Shown here piece by piece: positions 19,843 through 29,071 of a stretch of DNA of 64,000 nucleotides. The position numbers and the translations under genes are program-made. The notes under the pieces were generated by a model. It was given only the letters and a program-made list of their open reading frames with translations, was not told the DNA's origin and searched no databases. The first letter of the stretch is position 1, and each line of letters starts with the position of its first letter. Source of the DNA: Dechloromonas sp. H13 (lineage in GTDB: Bacteria; Pseudomonadota; Gammaproteobacteria; Burkholderiales; Rhodocyclaceae); NCBI RefSeq assembly GCF_009469615.1, contig NZ_SSXX01000004.1:1-64000 (forward strand). Direction: 5' to 3'.

Positions 19843-21720
19843 ATGTGCGGCATCGCCGGCTTCTTCGGGCATCGTTCGATTCCTGCCGCGACCATCGATG
19901 CGATGCGCTCCGCCATCGCCCGGCGCGGGCCGGATGCCTTCCATGTCGCCGGCAGCCTGCGGGCCGATTCGCCTTTCGCCCGGCACGAGAATGTCGCCGG
20001 CCTGCAGCACGCCCTGCTGCACGCCCGCCTGTCGATCCGTGATCCGCGCCCGCTCGCCGACCAGCCGATGCGCAACGACGACGGCTCGGTCTGGCTGTGC
20101 TACAACGGCGAGGTCTATGGCTGGGAAGATGACAAGGACTTCCTGCAGCGCAGCGGCCACCAATTCACGACGACCTCGGATACCGAGTTCATCCTGCGCG
20201 CCTACGAACACTGGGGCTGGGAGGGGCTGCTGCCGCGCCTGCGTGGCATGTTCGCGCTGGTCGTCGTCGACCTGCGTCTGGGCAAGGTGTTCTGCGGCCG
20301 CGACCGGCTGGGCCTCAAGCCGCTGGTTTACTACCACGACGGCGCCGCCGGGGAATTCGCCTTCGCCTCGCTGGTCCGCGCCGTCCTTCCCTACCTGCCG
20401 CCGGCGCGGCGCGCCTTTTCGCCGGAGGGCATCGACGCCTTCCTGACGCACCGGACGATTCCCGCGCCGCGCACCGTTTTCCAGCATGTCCAGCGGCTGG
20501 AGAATGCGCATTGCCTGGAGTTCACGCCGGCGACCGGCGAACTGAGGAAATGGCGCTACTGGTCGCCGCAGCCGCTGGCGGATGACGGAAACACCTGGCA
20601 GGTGGAACTGGATCATGCCATCGCCCTGCGCACGGCGGCCGACCGTCCGGTCGGACTGTTCCTGTCGAGCGGGATCGATTCGACGGTCCTCGCCAGTCGT
20701 CTGGTCGCCCAGGGGTACTCGAACATCCGCACGTTCACCGCCGCGTTCGACGATCCGGCGCTCGACGAAAGCGCCCGTGCCACAGCCATCGCCAGCCGGC
20801 TCGGGATGCGCAACGACCGTATCGTCATGCCGCGGGATCCGGTCGCCGATTTCGCGCAGATCGTGGCCGACCTTGACGAGCCGTTCGCCGATCCTTCCAG
20901 CTTCCCGACCTGGTATCTGGCGCGGGCGGCGGTTGAGGACGTCAAGGTGGTCCTTTGCGGCGATGGCGGCGACGAACTGTTCGCCGGCTACAAGCGCTAC
21001 CGCCAGCATCTGCGTTCGGCGTGGCGACGCCATCTGCCCGCCTGGTCGCAAGTGCGCCCGGCACCGGCCATCGTGCCCGGCAAGGCTGCTCGCCTGGTGC
21101 TGGAAGCCTCGCTGGACTGGCTGTCCGCCTACCCGCTGCGCTTTTCCGGGATCGGCCTGAGCGAGCGCCTGGCCCTGCAACCCGATTTTGCGGCCCGACC
21201 GCATTGGTGGCGCATCCCCGAAAATCTCGGGGACTGCTCGCCGATCGAACAATTGCTGGCGGTCGACGGTGAAAACTACCTGCCCGAATACATCCTGCGC
21301 AAGGCCGACCTGCTGACCATGGCGCATGGCCTGGAAGCGCGGGCGCCGCTGCTCGACCATGTCTTCGTCGGGCGCGTGCTGGCCATGCCGCCCACCGAAC
21401 GCTTTTCCGAGCCGGCCAAGCGGGCGCTGGCGGGCGTCTGTCCGCAGGCGGAGGAATTCGCCTTCTTCGCGCGCAAGAAAATGGGGTTCAATCCACCGGT
21501 CAGCACGCTACTACAGTCCTTGCGGCCGCGTCTTTCCGGCCTGCCGGAACGGCTTGCAGCCCACACGGATGGCCAGCTGAGTGCCACAGCGCTTGGCCAG
21601 GCGGTGCACGGCTGGAGCAGCGCGGGCGGTTACGGCGAGCAGTTGCTCCAGTTGCTGATCCTCGACGAGTCGCTTGCGCAACTCGCTGCCTGGCGCGACG
21701 CGGGAGCGGGCAATGGCTAG
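19843..21720 (+). CDS. AsnB-type glutamine-hydrolysing amidotransferase in the LPS cluster
   Basis: A 625-residue protein with both domains of class B asparagine synthases. The N-terminal Ntn amidotransferase domain has the catalytic Cys2 (MCGIAGFFGH), with RRGPDAF, LLHARLSIRDP and CYNGEVYGW. The C-terminal ATP-pyrophosphatase-like synthetase domain contains VGLFLSSGIDSTVLASRL (about residues 268-285) and LCGDGGDELFAGYKRY. Homologs inside polysaccharide clusters are thought to amidate carboxyl groups of sugar acids rather than make asparagine. The flanking glycosyltransferases make that more likely here, but this is inference. Confidence 0.85.
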   Translation: MCGIAGFFGHRSIPAATIDAMRSAIARRGPDAFHVAGSLRADSPFARHENVAGLQHALLHARLSIRDPRPLADQPMRNDDGSVWLCYNGEVYGWEDDKDFLQRSGHQFTTTSDTEFILRAYEHWGWEGLLPRLRGMFALVVVDLRLGKVFCGRDRLGLKPLVYYHDGAAGEFAFASLVRAVLPYLPPARRAFSPEGIDAFLTHRTIPAPRTVFQHVQRLENAHCLEFTPATGELRKWRYWSPQPLADDGNTWQVELDHAIALRTAADRPVGLFLSSGIDSTVLASRLVAQGYSNIRTFTAAFDDPALDESARATAIASRLGMRNDRIVMPRDPVADFAQIVADLDEPFADPSSFPTWYLARAAVEDVKVVLCGDGGDELFAGYKRYRQHLRSAWRRHLPAWSQVRPAPAIVPGKAARLVLEASLDWLSAYPLRFSGIGLSERLALQPDFAARPHWWRIPENLGDCSPIEQLLAVDGENYLPEYILRKADLLTMAHGLEARAPLLDHVFVGRVLAMPPTERFSEPAKRALAGVCPQAEEFAFFARKKMGFNPPVSTLLQSLRPRLSGLPERLAAHTDGQLSATALGQAVHGWSSAGGYGEQLLQLLILDESLAQLAAWRDAGAGNG

Positions 21721-22876
21721 CGGCCGGCCGAGCCGCCTGTGGCCGCGCCTGCAGGTCTTCGGCCACGCCCTGCCGCGCCTGCTGGTCGGGCGCCGCCGTC
21801 CACGGCGCCTCGGGCGCATCCTGATCGCCCATCACCTCCTGCTGGGCGACACCATCATGCTGGCCGGCCTCTTCAAGAAGCTGCGCCGCGATTATCCCGA
21901 GGCCCTGATCGATGTCCTGGTGCCGGTCGCCTGGATGCCGATCTTCGCCGGGGCACCGTACGGTGTGCGCGCCTTGCCCTACGATCCGCGCTCGGTGGAC
22001 GCCCATCGCAAGTTGCTCGCCCGCGGCCCCTACGACTGGGCACTGGTTCCCGCCGACAACCGCTGGTCGTGGGTGGCGAAAGCGATGGGGGCGCGCTGGA
22101 TCACCGCCTTCGCCGGCGGCCCCGGGGGGAGCAAGGACTGGCCGGTCGACGAGCATGTCGACTGGCCGCAGGAAGCCGAGGCCTGGGGTGATATCGCCAG
22201 CCGGCTGGCGCCAGGGCCGGCGCCTGCGCCGTTCGTCGCCGGCGAATGGCCTGCGCCGTTCGTCGCCGGCGAATGGCCGGCGCCGGCGCGTCCGGCGGAT
22301 TTTCCCGCCATGCCGGCGGCGCCTTACGCGGTGCTCCACCTGGGTGCCTCGAGTCCGCACAAGCTGTGGCCGGCCGAACGCTGGCAGGCGCTGGCGGCGG
22401 CGTTTGCGGCGGCCGGGGTCGGGGTGGTCTGGTCGGCCGGACCGCGCGAGCTGGACCTGGTGCGCGCGGCCGACCCCGCCGGGCGTTTCCCGACCACGGC
22501 GGGCAAGCTCGACCTGGCCGGACTGTGGCATCTGCTGGCCGGCGCCGCCGTGCTGGTCAGCCCGGATACCGGCGTGGCCCACCTGGCGCGCCTCACCGGT
22601 ACGCCGGCGGTGGTGCTGTTCGGGCCCGGTTCGCCGATAATTTCGGGGCCGGGCCGTTTCTGGCGCGACAGCCCGTTCGCGGTGGTCTGGATCGAGGACA
22701 TCGCTTGTCGCGACCAGAACCTCATTTTCGAGCGGCCGCTACCCTGGGTGCGCCACTGTTGGCGCAGCGTCGCCGAATGCGGGAATCCGCGCTGCATTCA
22801 GCAGATCGATGAAAACCGGGTGATGCAGGCCGTCGAAAGCGTGGCCGGCATCCGCCTTGCAAAGGATGGGAAATGA
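21713..22876 (+). CDS. GT9 heptosyltransferase-like protein with a 27-base tandem duplication
   Basis: A 387-residue GT9 family protein: RILIAHHLLLGDTIMLAGLFKKL, VLVPVAWMPIFAGAPY, then YAVLHLGASSPHKLWPAERW and VLVSPDTGVAHLARLTGTPAVVLFGPGSP. The Cys-rich tail ECGNPRCIQQI is also typical. Between the two domains a nine-residue unit (APFVAGEWP) occurs twice in a row, encoded by a perfect 27-base direct repeat (22224-22277). The ATG at 21713 lies within the last 8 bases of the amidotransferase gene. It probably transfers a heptose-like sugar to LPS. Confidence 0.83.
   Translation: MASGRPSRLWPRLQVFGHALPRLLVGRRRPRRLGRILIAHHLLLGDTIMLAGLFKKLRRDYPEALIDVLVPVAWMPIFAGAPYGVRALPYDPRSVDAHRKLLARGPYDWALVPADNRWSWVAKAMGARWITAFAGGPGGSKDWPVDEHVDWPQEAEAWGDIASRLAPGPAPAPFVAGEWPAPFVAGEWPAPARPADFPAMPAAPYAVLHLGASSPHKLWPAERWQALAAAFAAAGVGVVWSAGPRELDLVRAADPAGRFPTTAGKLDLAGLWHLLAGAAVLVSPDTGVAHLARLTGTPAVVLFGPGSPIISGPGRFWRDSPFAVVWIEDIACRDQNLIFERPLPWVRHCWRSVAECGNPRCIQQIDENRVMQAVESVAGIRLAKDGK
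22224..22277 (+). repeat. perfect 27-bp tandem direct repeat inside a GT9 gene
   Basis: Two adjacent identical 27-base units (22224-22250 and 22251-22277), starting CTGCGCCGTTCGTCGCCGGC, keep the reading frame and duplicate the peptide APFVAGEWP in the interdomain linker. Exact identity suggests a recent or slippage-maintained duplication. Confidence 0.95.
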
Positions 22877-24027
22877 CTTCGGAAAACCAGCAGAGACGCC
22901 GCGTCGGACTGTTCGTCGATTCGTTGATGGGCGGGGGCGCCGAGCGTGTTGCGCTCAACTTCGCCGAGAAGTTCATCGAACTCGGCCACGATGCCCGCGT
23001 CTTCGTCCTGCATCCCCCGATCGAGCATCGGGTGGGCAATGTGCCGATCCATCTGGTGAGCGAGCAGGAGCGCCTTGCCGACTGGCGTCCGCTGAACAAG
23101 CTGCGCTACGTTCGCCGCATCCGCAAGCTGGTCCGCGAGATCGAGGCCGACGGCAAGCCCTTCGATTTCTTCATTTCCAATGCCGAGGATTCGGATCGCC
23201 TGACCCGCATGGCGGGCCTGAAGCCGGTCTTCATCCGCTACCGCAATTCGCTGGTTCATTTCCTGAACGCCAAGATGGGCGACACCAGGGGTTTCAAGCG
23301 CGCCATCCGCAAGGCCCGCTGGCTGAAGAAATTCCGCAAGACCTATGGCGGGCATCTGGTAACCGTCTCGAAAGCCCTGCAGGATGAGTTGATCAACACC
23401 GTCGGCCTGCAGCCGGCCTCGATCACCACGATCTACAATCCGTTCAATTTCGAGCAGTTGCGCAAGCTGGCGGCCGAACCAGCGGCCACCCCGGCGTCGC
23501 CCTACATTCTCTACGTCGCCCGGCTGACGCCGCGCAAGCGCCAGGACCTGCTGTTGCGCGCCTACGCATTGGCCGGCGTTGATCTGCCGCTGGTGTTGCT
23601 GGGCGGCGTCAGCGGCCCGGAAGGCGTGGCCTACGAAAAGGAAATGCGGCGTCTGGCGGCGGAGCTGGGTATCGCCGAGAGCGTGATATTCGCCGGATTC
23701 CATCAGAACCCCTACCCGTGGATCAAGAACGCGGCATTGCTGGCCATGTCGTCCGACAGCGAGGGGCTGCCGACGGTCCTGATCGAATCCCTGATCATCG
23801 GCACGCCGGTGGTCAGCACCGACTGCCCGACCGGGCCGAGCGAGATTCTGACCGGGGAGCTGCAGCGTTTTCTGTCACCGGTAGGCGATGCGCCCGCGTT
23901 GGCCGCCAATATTCGGGCCGCCCTGAATGCGTATCCCGAGATCGGCGACGAGCAGGTAGAGCGCTTCAGCGCCGAGGCGACGATTCGCTCGTATCTGGCA
24001 CATTTCGAGCAGTTGAGCGTGCGGTGA
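22873..24027 (+). CDS. GT4 family glycosyltransferase
   Basis: A 384-residue GT4 enzyme: RRVGLFVDSLMGGGAERVALNFAEKF, YRNSLVHFLNAKMG, VTVSKALQDELI, IYNPFNFEQLRKLA, LYVARLTPRKRQDLLLRAY, VIFAGFHQNPYPWIKNAALL and the sugar-nucleotide motif MSSDSEGLPTVLIESLIIGTPVV. The start ATG overlaps the preceding GT9 stop by 4 bases. It belongs to the LPS run. The pattern resembles GalNAc- or Glc-transferring enzymes of O-antigen synthesis, but the donor cannot be fixed. Confidence 0.85.
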   Translation: MTSENQQRRRVGLFVDSLMGGGAERVALNFAEKFIELGHDARVFVLHPPIEHRVGNVPIHLVSEQERLADWRPLNKLRYVRRIRKLVREIEADGKPFDFFISNAEDSDRLTRMAGLKPVFIRYRNSLVHFLNAKMGDTRGFKRAIRKARWLKKFRKTYGGHLVTVSKALQDELINTVGLQPASITTIYNPFNFEQLRKLAAEPAATPASPYILYVARLTPRKRQDLLLRAYALAGVDLPLVLLGGVSGPEGVAYEKEMRRLAAELGIAESVIFAGFHQNPYPWIKNAALLAMSSDSEGLPTVLIESLIIGTPVVSTDCPTGPSEILTGELQRFLSPVGDAPALAANIRAALNAYPEIGDEQVERFSAEATIRSYLAHFEQLSVR

Positions 24028-24056
24028 GCCGTCAGGAATGAATTGTCGAACCGACT

Positions 24057-26327
24057 ATGAACGAAAATAGCGTACGTACACCTGCCTGGGTTCTCGCCCC
24101 GCTTGCCGCCCTGGTGGTCGTCCTGCCGATCGAGGGGACGGTTGGCCTGCGCAATGCCCTGTTTTTCCTCGTCGTATCAGTGGCCGGGATACATTTCCGG
24201 AGATCCTGGCAGGAGAGCAGGGCAGCCCTCAGCCTGCCGCTGGCGCGACTTTGGCTCGCATATGCCCTGGTTGCCGGACTTGGCCTGTTCTGGGCTGCGG
24301 ATTTCTCGTACAGCCTGAAGGAAATAAGGCAGGAGATTTTGTTCGCGGCCATTTTTTTCTGGCTGGGCGTCAATCTTTGTCGCGACGACAAAGGCTGGAG
24401 GTGGTTATCCGGCGCTCTGGTCGGGGGAAACTTGTTTCTGGTCGGTTATTGCCTGGCCGTCTGGGCCTCGGGCGGGACCACAAAAGGTCCCTGGGTCGCC
24501 ACTTACAAGTCGGGACCGGGTAATTTCAGTACCTATCTGGTTACCGTGCTGCCCGTGATCGCGTTGCTGGCCGCGCAGGCCTTTCGACGGAGGGACAGGC
24601 CGTGGAGCCTGTTCCTGTCCCTCCTGATGGTGGCGAATTTCGCCGCCATCTATGCGACAGCCAACCGGCAGATCTATGTCGCGGTGGCCATCCAGATCCT
24701 GGTCGCCGGTGCCTTTTTCGCCCGCCGTCTGCGCCAGCCGCGTTACCTGCTCGCTTTGGCGGCGTTCGTCGTCGTGCTGGGTAGCCTGTTTCACATTCAG
24801 ACGAGCAGCCGGATCGGTACGGCCAGTGTTGCCCAGTCGGTGGATATCGGAGCCGCACTGAATGCCGACGGGCGTCTTCCGGTATGGAAGTTCGCCGTCA
24901 GTGAATCGCTCGGGCATCCGTTGATTGGCGCCGGCATGGGGCGCAATGCCTACAGTCGCCAATATGCCGGCCATCCCTTGGCACAGCCACCGTTCGATCA
25001 TACGCACAACATGCTGGTCAACCGGTTGGTGCAGCTCGGTGTGCCAGGCCTGCTGGTTTTTCTGGCGCTATTCGGCGCAGTGGCCTGGATGATGCGGGTG
25101 CCCGGGTTTCGTGGAATCGAAGACGGGTGGTTCGGTATTGCAGGCGTTGCAATCTGTGCCGGCGTATTCGCCAAAAACATGACTGATGACTTTTTCGTGC
25201 GCGAGCTGGGATATCTTTTTTGGCTAATTTGCGGCGCCCTGATCGGCCATCAGGCAGGGGGATCAGGAATGATCATGAAGGATATTAGAAAAATCATCGT
25301 TGTCCGGCGCGACAACATTGGCGATCTCATCTGTACCACGCCACTGTTCAGCGCTTTGCGCGCGCATTTTCCGAGCGCCCGCATTGATGCCCTGGTCAAT
25401 AGTTACAATAGCCCGGTGTTGGCACGAAATCCGGACATAGACCATGTCTACGCCTACACCAAGGCCAAGCATCGGGAAGTCGGGGAGAGCACACTCGGTG
25501 TTTACGGACGCCGCCTGCGGCTGATGCTAAGTCTTCGTGCTCAAGGCTACGATTGCATGGTGCTGGCCAATGACGGCGATACGAAGCGCACATTGAAGCT
25601 CGCACGCTGGATTGCCCCTGGCCAGGTCATTGGCTATGCCATGCCGGGTGAGGCTGCAGACCGGCGTCTCGACCAGGCGTTGACGGTGAATCCGGCCCAC
25701 CGGCATGCAGTGGAAATTGCCTTCGCCCTGCTGGCGCCGCTGGGTATCCACGGTACGCCGCCGGCGATGAAACTAGTCCCCGATCCCGATCTGCTGCAAC
25801 GCGCCCGGACCCGGTTGGACGACGAGGCGGGGAGTGTCGCCGGGCCGACCATCGCCATTCACGTCAGCGCCCGCAAGGTCCCCCAGCGCTGGCCGACGGA
25901 GCGGTTCATCGAACTGATGCGGCTGCTGCATGCGCGCTGCGACGCCCGCTTCATGCTGTTCTGGGCGCCGGGGAGCAGCGACAATCCGATGCATCCGGGG
26001 GATGACGACAAGGCTCGCGAGATCGTCGCGGCGACCGCCGGGCTGCCGGTGCTCGCCTACCGGACCGAACATCTCGACCAGCTCATCGCCGGCATCGCCG
26101 CCTGCGACAGCATGATCTGCTCGGACGGCGGGGCGATGCATGTCGGTGCGGCCCTGGGCAAGCCGATCGTCTGCTTCTTCGGCAACTCGGATGCCGCCCG
26201 CTGGCATCCCTGGGGCGTGCCGCATCAGGTATTGCAGCCGCCCTCGCTCGACGTGAATGACATTTCGGTGGCGGAAGCGCTGGCCGCCTGCGAGCGTCTC
26301 GGCATCGCCGGCCGGTCCCCGGCCTGA
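24057..26327 (+). CDS. fusion of an O-antigen ligase-like membrane protein (WaaL/Wzy type) and a GT9 heptosyltransferase-like domain
   Basis: A single 756-residue frame. Residues about 1-400 form a polytopic membrane protein with around 10-11 hydrophobic helices and the periplasmic O-antigen ligase signature GRLPVWKFAVSESLGHPLIGAG with HTHNMLVNRLVQLG. Residues about 405-750 form a complete GT9 domain: KIIVVRRDNIGDLICTTPLF, IAIHVSARKVPQRWPTERFI, MICSDGGAMHVGAALGKPIV and HPWGVPHQV. The junction (GHQAGGSGMIMKDIRK) carries an AGGGGG, then ATCAGGA before an in-frame ATG at 25269, so the second domain may also be translated alone. These activities are normally separate proteins. With one chain, the GT9 domain would sit on the cytoplasmic side only if the helix count is right. 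Confidence 0.88.
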   Translation: MNENSVRTPAWVLAPLAALVVVLPIEGTVGLRNALFFLVVSVAGIHFRRSWQESRAALSLPLARLWLAYALVAGLGLFWAADFSYSLKEIRQEILFAAIFFWLGVNLCRDDKGWRWLSGALVGGNLFLVGYCLAVWASGGTTKGPWVATYKSGPGNFSTYLVTVLPVIALLAAQAFRRRDRPWSLFLSLLMVANFAAIYATANRQIYVAVAIQILVAGAFFARRLRQPRYLLALAAFVVVLGSLFHIQTSSRIGTASVAQSVDIGAALNADGRLPVWKFAVSESLGHPLIGAGMGRNAYSRQYAGHPLAQPPFDHTHNMLVNRLVQLGVPGLLVFLALFGAVAWMMRVPGFRGIEDGWFGIAGVAICAGVFAKNMTDDFFVRELGYLFWLICGALIGHQAGGSGMIMKDIRKIIVVRRDNIGDLICTTPLFSALRAHFPSARIDALVNSYNSPVLARNPDIDHVYAYTKAKHREVGESTLGVYGRRLRLMLSLRAQGYDCMVLANDGDTKRTLKLARWIAPGQVIGYAMPGEAADRRLDQALTVNPAHRHAVEIAFALLAPLGIHGTPPAMKLVPDPDLLQRARTRLDDEAGSVAGPTIAIHVSARKVPQRWPTERFIELMRLLHARCDARFMLFWAPGSSDNPMHPGDDDKAREIVAATAGLPVLAYRTEHLDQLIAGIAACDSMICSDGGAMHVGAALGKPIVCFFGNSDAARWHPWGVPHQVLQPPSLDVNDISVAEALAACERLGIAGRSPA

Positions 26328-26350
26328 AACTGCCAGCCGGCATCACCGGA

Positions 26351-29071
26351 TCAGTGCGCCGCTTCCCAGTTCGGCCCGATGCCGACCTCGACGACCAGCG
26401 GCACGGCCAGTTCGGCGACCTGGCCCATCAGGCGCGGCAGGTGGGTGCGAACGGCCGTCAGTTCATCGTCCGGCACTTCCAGCACCAGTTCGTCGTGGAC
26501 CTGCAGCACTAGGCGGGACCGCCTGCCTGGGCTGTCCAGCCAGTTCTGCACGGCAACCATCGCCAGCTTGATCAGGTCGGCGGCGGTGCCCTGCATCGGC
26601 GCGTTGATCGCCGCGCGTTCGGCGCCCTGGCGGCGCATCGCCTGGCTCGACTTGATGTCGGGGAACCACAGGCGGCGACCGAAGGCGGTTTCGACGTAAC
26701 CCTTGTCGCGCGCTGTCTGGCGGGCTTCCTCCATGTAGCGGGCGACACCGGGGTAGCGGGCGAAGTAGCGGTCGATGTAGGTCTGCGCCGCGCTGCGTTC
26801 GAGACCGAGCTGGCGGGCGAGGCCGAAGGCACTCATGCCGTAGATCAGGCCGAAGTTGATGCTCTTGGCGACACGCCGCTGGTCGGGGCCGACTTCGAGC
26901 GGCGTGACGCCGAAAATCTCGGCGGCGGTCGCGCGGTGTACGTCCTCGCCGTGGGCGAAGGCATCGCGCAGGCGTTCGTCGCCGGAAAGATGGGCCATGA
27001 TGCGCAGTTCGATCTGCGAATAGTCGGCCGAGACGATGCTGCTGCCGGCCGGGGCGACGAAGGCGGTGCGGATGCGCCGGCCTTCCTCGGTGCGTACCGG
27101 GATGTTCTGCAGGTTGGGGTCGCTGGAGGCGAGCCGTCCCGTCACCACGGAAGCCTGCGAGAAGTGAGTATGCACTCTGCCGGTTTCGGGGTTGATCATG
27201 CGCGGCAGCTTGTCGGTGTAGGTGCCTTTCAGTTTGGACAGGCTGCGGTGTTCGAGCAGCAGCCTGGGCAGCGGATAGTCGAGGGCGAGTTCGGAGAGCA
27301 CTTCCTCGTCGGTCGACGGGCCGCCGGAGGCGGTTTTCTTCTTGACGGGCAGGCCGAGCTTGCCGAAGAGAATTTCGCCGAGTTGCTTGGGCGAGGCGAG
27401 ATTGAAGGGCTGGCCGGCGAGTTCGCAAGCCTGCGCTTCGAGCGCCATGATCTTCTGGCCGATCTCGTGGCTCTGGCGGGCGAGTTGGTCGCCGTCGATC
27501 AGGATGCCGTTGCGCTCCATGCGCCAGATGACCTCGCGCGCCGGCATCTCGATCCCGTGATAGATGCGGGAGAGGCCGGGCTCGCCGGCGAAGCGCGGGT
27601 GCAGCACGTTGTGCACGCGCAGCGTCACGTCGGCGTCCTCGGCCGCGTAGGTGGCGGCACGTTCGATGTCGACCTGGTCGAAGCCGATCTGCTTGACGCC
27701 CTTGCCGCACAGGTCTTCGTAGGCGATGGTGTCGAGGCCGAGGTGGCGGGTGCACAGCTGGCCGAGGTCGTGGCCCTTGTCGGATTCGATCACGTAGCTT
27801 TGCAGCATGGTGTCGTGGGCGATGCCAGCCAGTGCGATGCCGTGGTTGGCGAAGACATGCTGGTCGTACTTGGCGTTTTGCAGCACTTTCTTGCGGTCGA
27901 CCGCAGCAAGCCAGGGTTTGAGCTTTGCCAGCACTTCGTCGCGCGGGAGCTGGTCGGCGACGCCGGGGGCGGTGTGAGCGAGCGGGATGTAGCAGGCCTC
28001 GCCCGGCGTCACTGAAAGCGAAATGCCGACGATGCGCGCAGCGAAGGAATCGAGGCTGGTGGTTTCGGTGTCGAGCGCGGTCAGTTCAGCGGCCTCGATC
28101 TTCGCCAGCCAGGCATCGAATTGCGGCCAGGTGAGGACGGTTTCGTAATTGACGGCGATGGCCGGTGTCGGCTGCTTGGTAGCGCTCGGCGTCGATTCTC
28201 TGGCCGGGATATTGGCCGCCGCCTGCGGGCCGTCGATCTCGTTGAGCCAGCTACGGAACTGGTAGCGGGTGTAGAGCTCGCGCAAGGCGTCGATGTCGCG
28301 CTCGGTTGCGGTCAACGCCTTGGGAGCGGGCAAGTTCGACAGGTCGCAGGCGACCGTGACCAGCTTTTTTCCGAGCGGCAGGAAGGCGAGGTGATCGCGC
28401 AGGTTCTGGCCGACGACGCCACCGATTTCGTCGGCATGGGCGATGATTCCGTCGAGCGAGCCGTATTGCGCCAGCCACTTGAGCGCGGTCTTGGGGCCGC
28501 ACTTCGGCACACCGGGCACGCCGTCGACCGTGTCGCCGACCAGCGCCAGGTAATCGACGATCCTGCCTGGCGGCACGCCGAACTTGGCCTCGACGCCGGC
28601 TTCGTCGAGCAGCTCGTTGCTCATCGTGTTGTACCAGCGCACTTGCGGGCCGACCAGTTGGGTCAGATCCTTGTCGCCGGTGGAAATCAGCGTTTCCAGA
28701 CCGTCGACCGCAGCAGCCGTGGCCAGCGTGCCGATCACGTCGTCGGCCTCGACGCCGTCGACCATCAGCAGCGGCCAGCCGGATGCCCTGATCGCCGCAT
28801 GCAGCGGTTCGATCTGGCCGATCATGTCGTCCGGCATCGGTGGCCGGTGCGCCTTGTACTCGGGATACCAGTCGTCGCGGAAGGTCTTGCCCTTGGCGTC
28901 GAAGACGACGGCCTTGTAGTCCGCCTTGTAGTCGCTTTCGAGACGACGTAGCATGTTCAGCACGCCGTACAGTGCGCCGGTCGGTTCGCCGGCCTGGTTG
29001 CGCAGGTCGGGCAGGGCGTGGAAGGCGCGGTAAAGGTAGGACGAACCGTCCACCAACAACAGGAGAGGCAT
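26351..29071 (-). CDS. polA: DNA polymerase I
   Basis: A 906-residue three-domain polymerase for repair and Okazaki fragment maturation. The 5'-3' exonuclease domain starts LLLVDGSSYLYRAFHALPDL and holds the Asp-rich GVEADDVIGTLA and STGDKDLTQLV. The 3'-5' proofreading domain has TALDTETTSLD and appears intact. The polymerase domain has SADYSQIELRIMAHLSGDE, RRVAKSINFGLIYGMS and VHDELVLEV. The ATG at 29071 is set by family alignment. It overlaps head-to-head with the ATG of the divergent LOG gene at 29070, and no ribosome site is visible ahead of it. Confidence 0.95.
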   Translation of the reverse strand: MPLLLLVDGSSYLYRAFHALPDLRNQAGEPTGALYGVLNMLRRLESDYKADYKAVVFDAKGKTFRDDWYPEYKAHRPPMPDDMIGQIEPLHAAIRASGWPLLMVDGVEADDVIGTLATAAAVDGLETLISTGDKDLTQLVGPQVRWYNTMSNELLDEAGVEAKFGVPPGRIVDYLALVGDTVDGVPGVPKCGPKTALKWLAQYGSLDGIIAHADEIGGVVGQNLRDHLAFLPLGKKLVTVACDLSNLPAPKALTATERDIDALRELYTRYQFRSWLNEIDGPQAAANIPARESTPSATKQPTPAIAVNYETVLTWPQFDAWLAKIEAAELTALDTETTSLDSFAARIVGISLSVTPGEACYIPLAHTAPGVADQLPRDEVLAKLKPWLAAVDRKKVLQNAKYDQHVFANHGIALAGIAHDTMLQSYVIESDKGHDLGQLCTRHLGLDTIAYEDLCGKGVKQIGFDQVDIERAATYAAEDADVTLRVHNVLHPRFAGEPGLSRIYHGIEMPAREVIWRMERNGILIDGDQLARQSHEIGQKIMALEAQACELAGQPFNLASPKQLGEILFGKLGLPVKKKTASGGPSTDEEVLSELALDYPLPRLLLEHRSLSKLKGTYTDKLPRMINPETGRVHTHFSQASVVTGRLASSDPNLQNIPVRTEEGRRIRTAFVAPAGSSIVSADYSQIELRIMAHLSGDERLRDAFAHGEDVHRATAAEIFGVTPLEVGPDQRRVAKSINFGLIYGMSAFGLARQLGLERSAAQTYIDRYFARYPGVARYMEEARQTARDKGYVETAFGRRLWFPDIKSSQAMRRQGAERAAINAPMQGTAADLIKLAMVAVQNWLDSPGRRSRLVLQVHDELVLEVPDDELTAVRTHLPRLMGQVAELAVPLVVEVGIGPNWEAAH

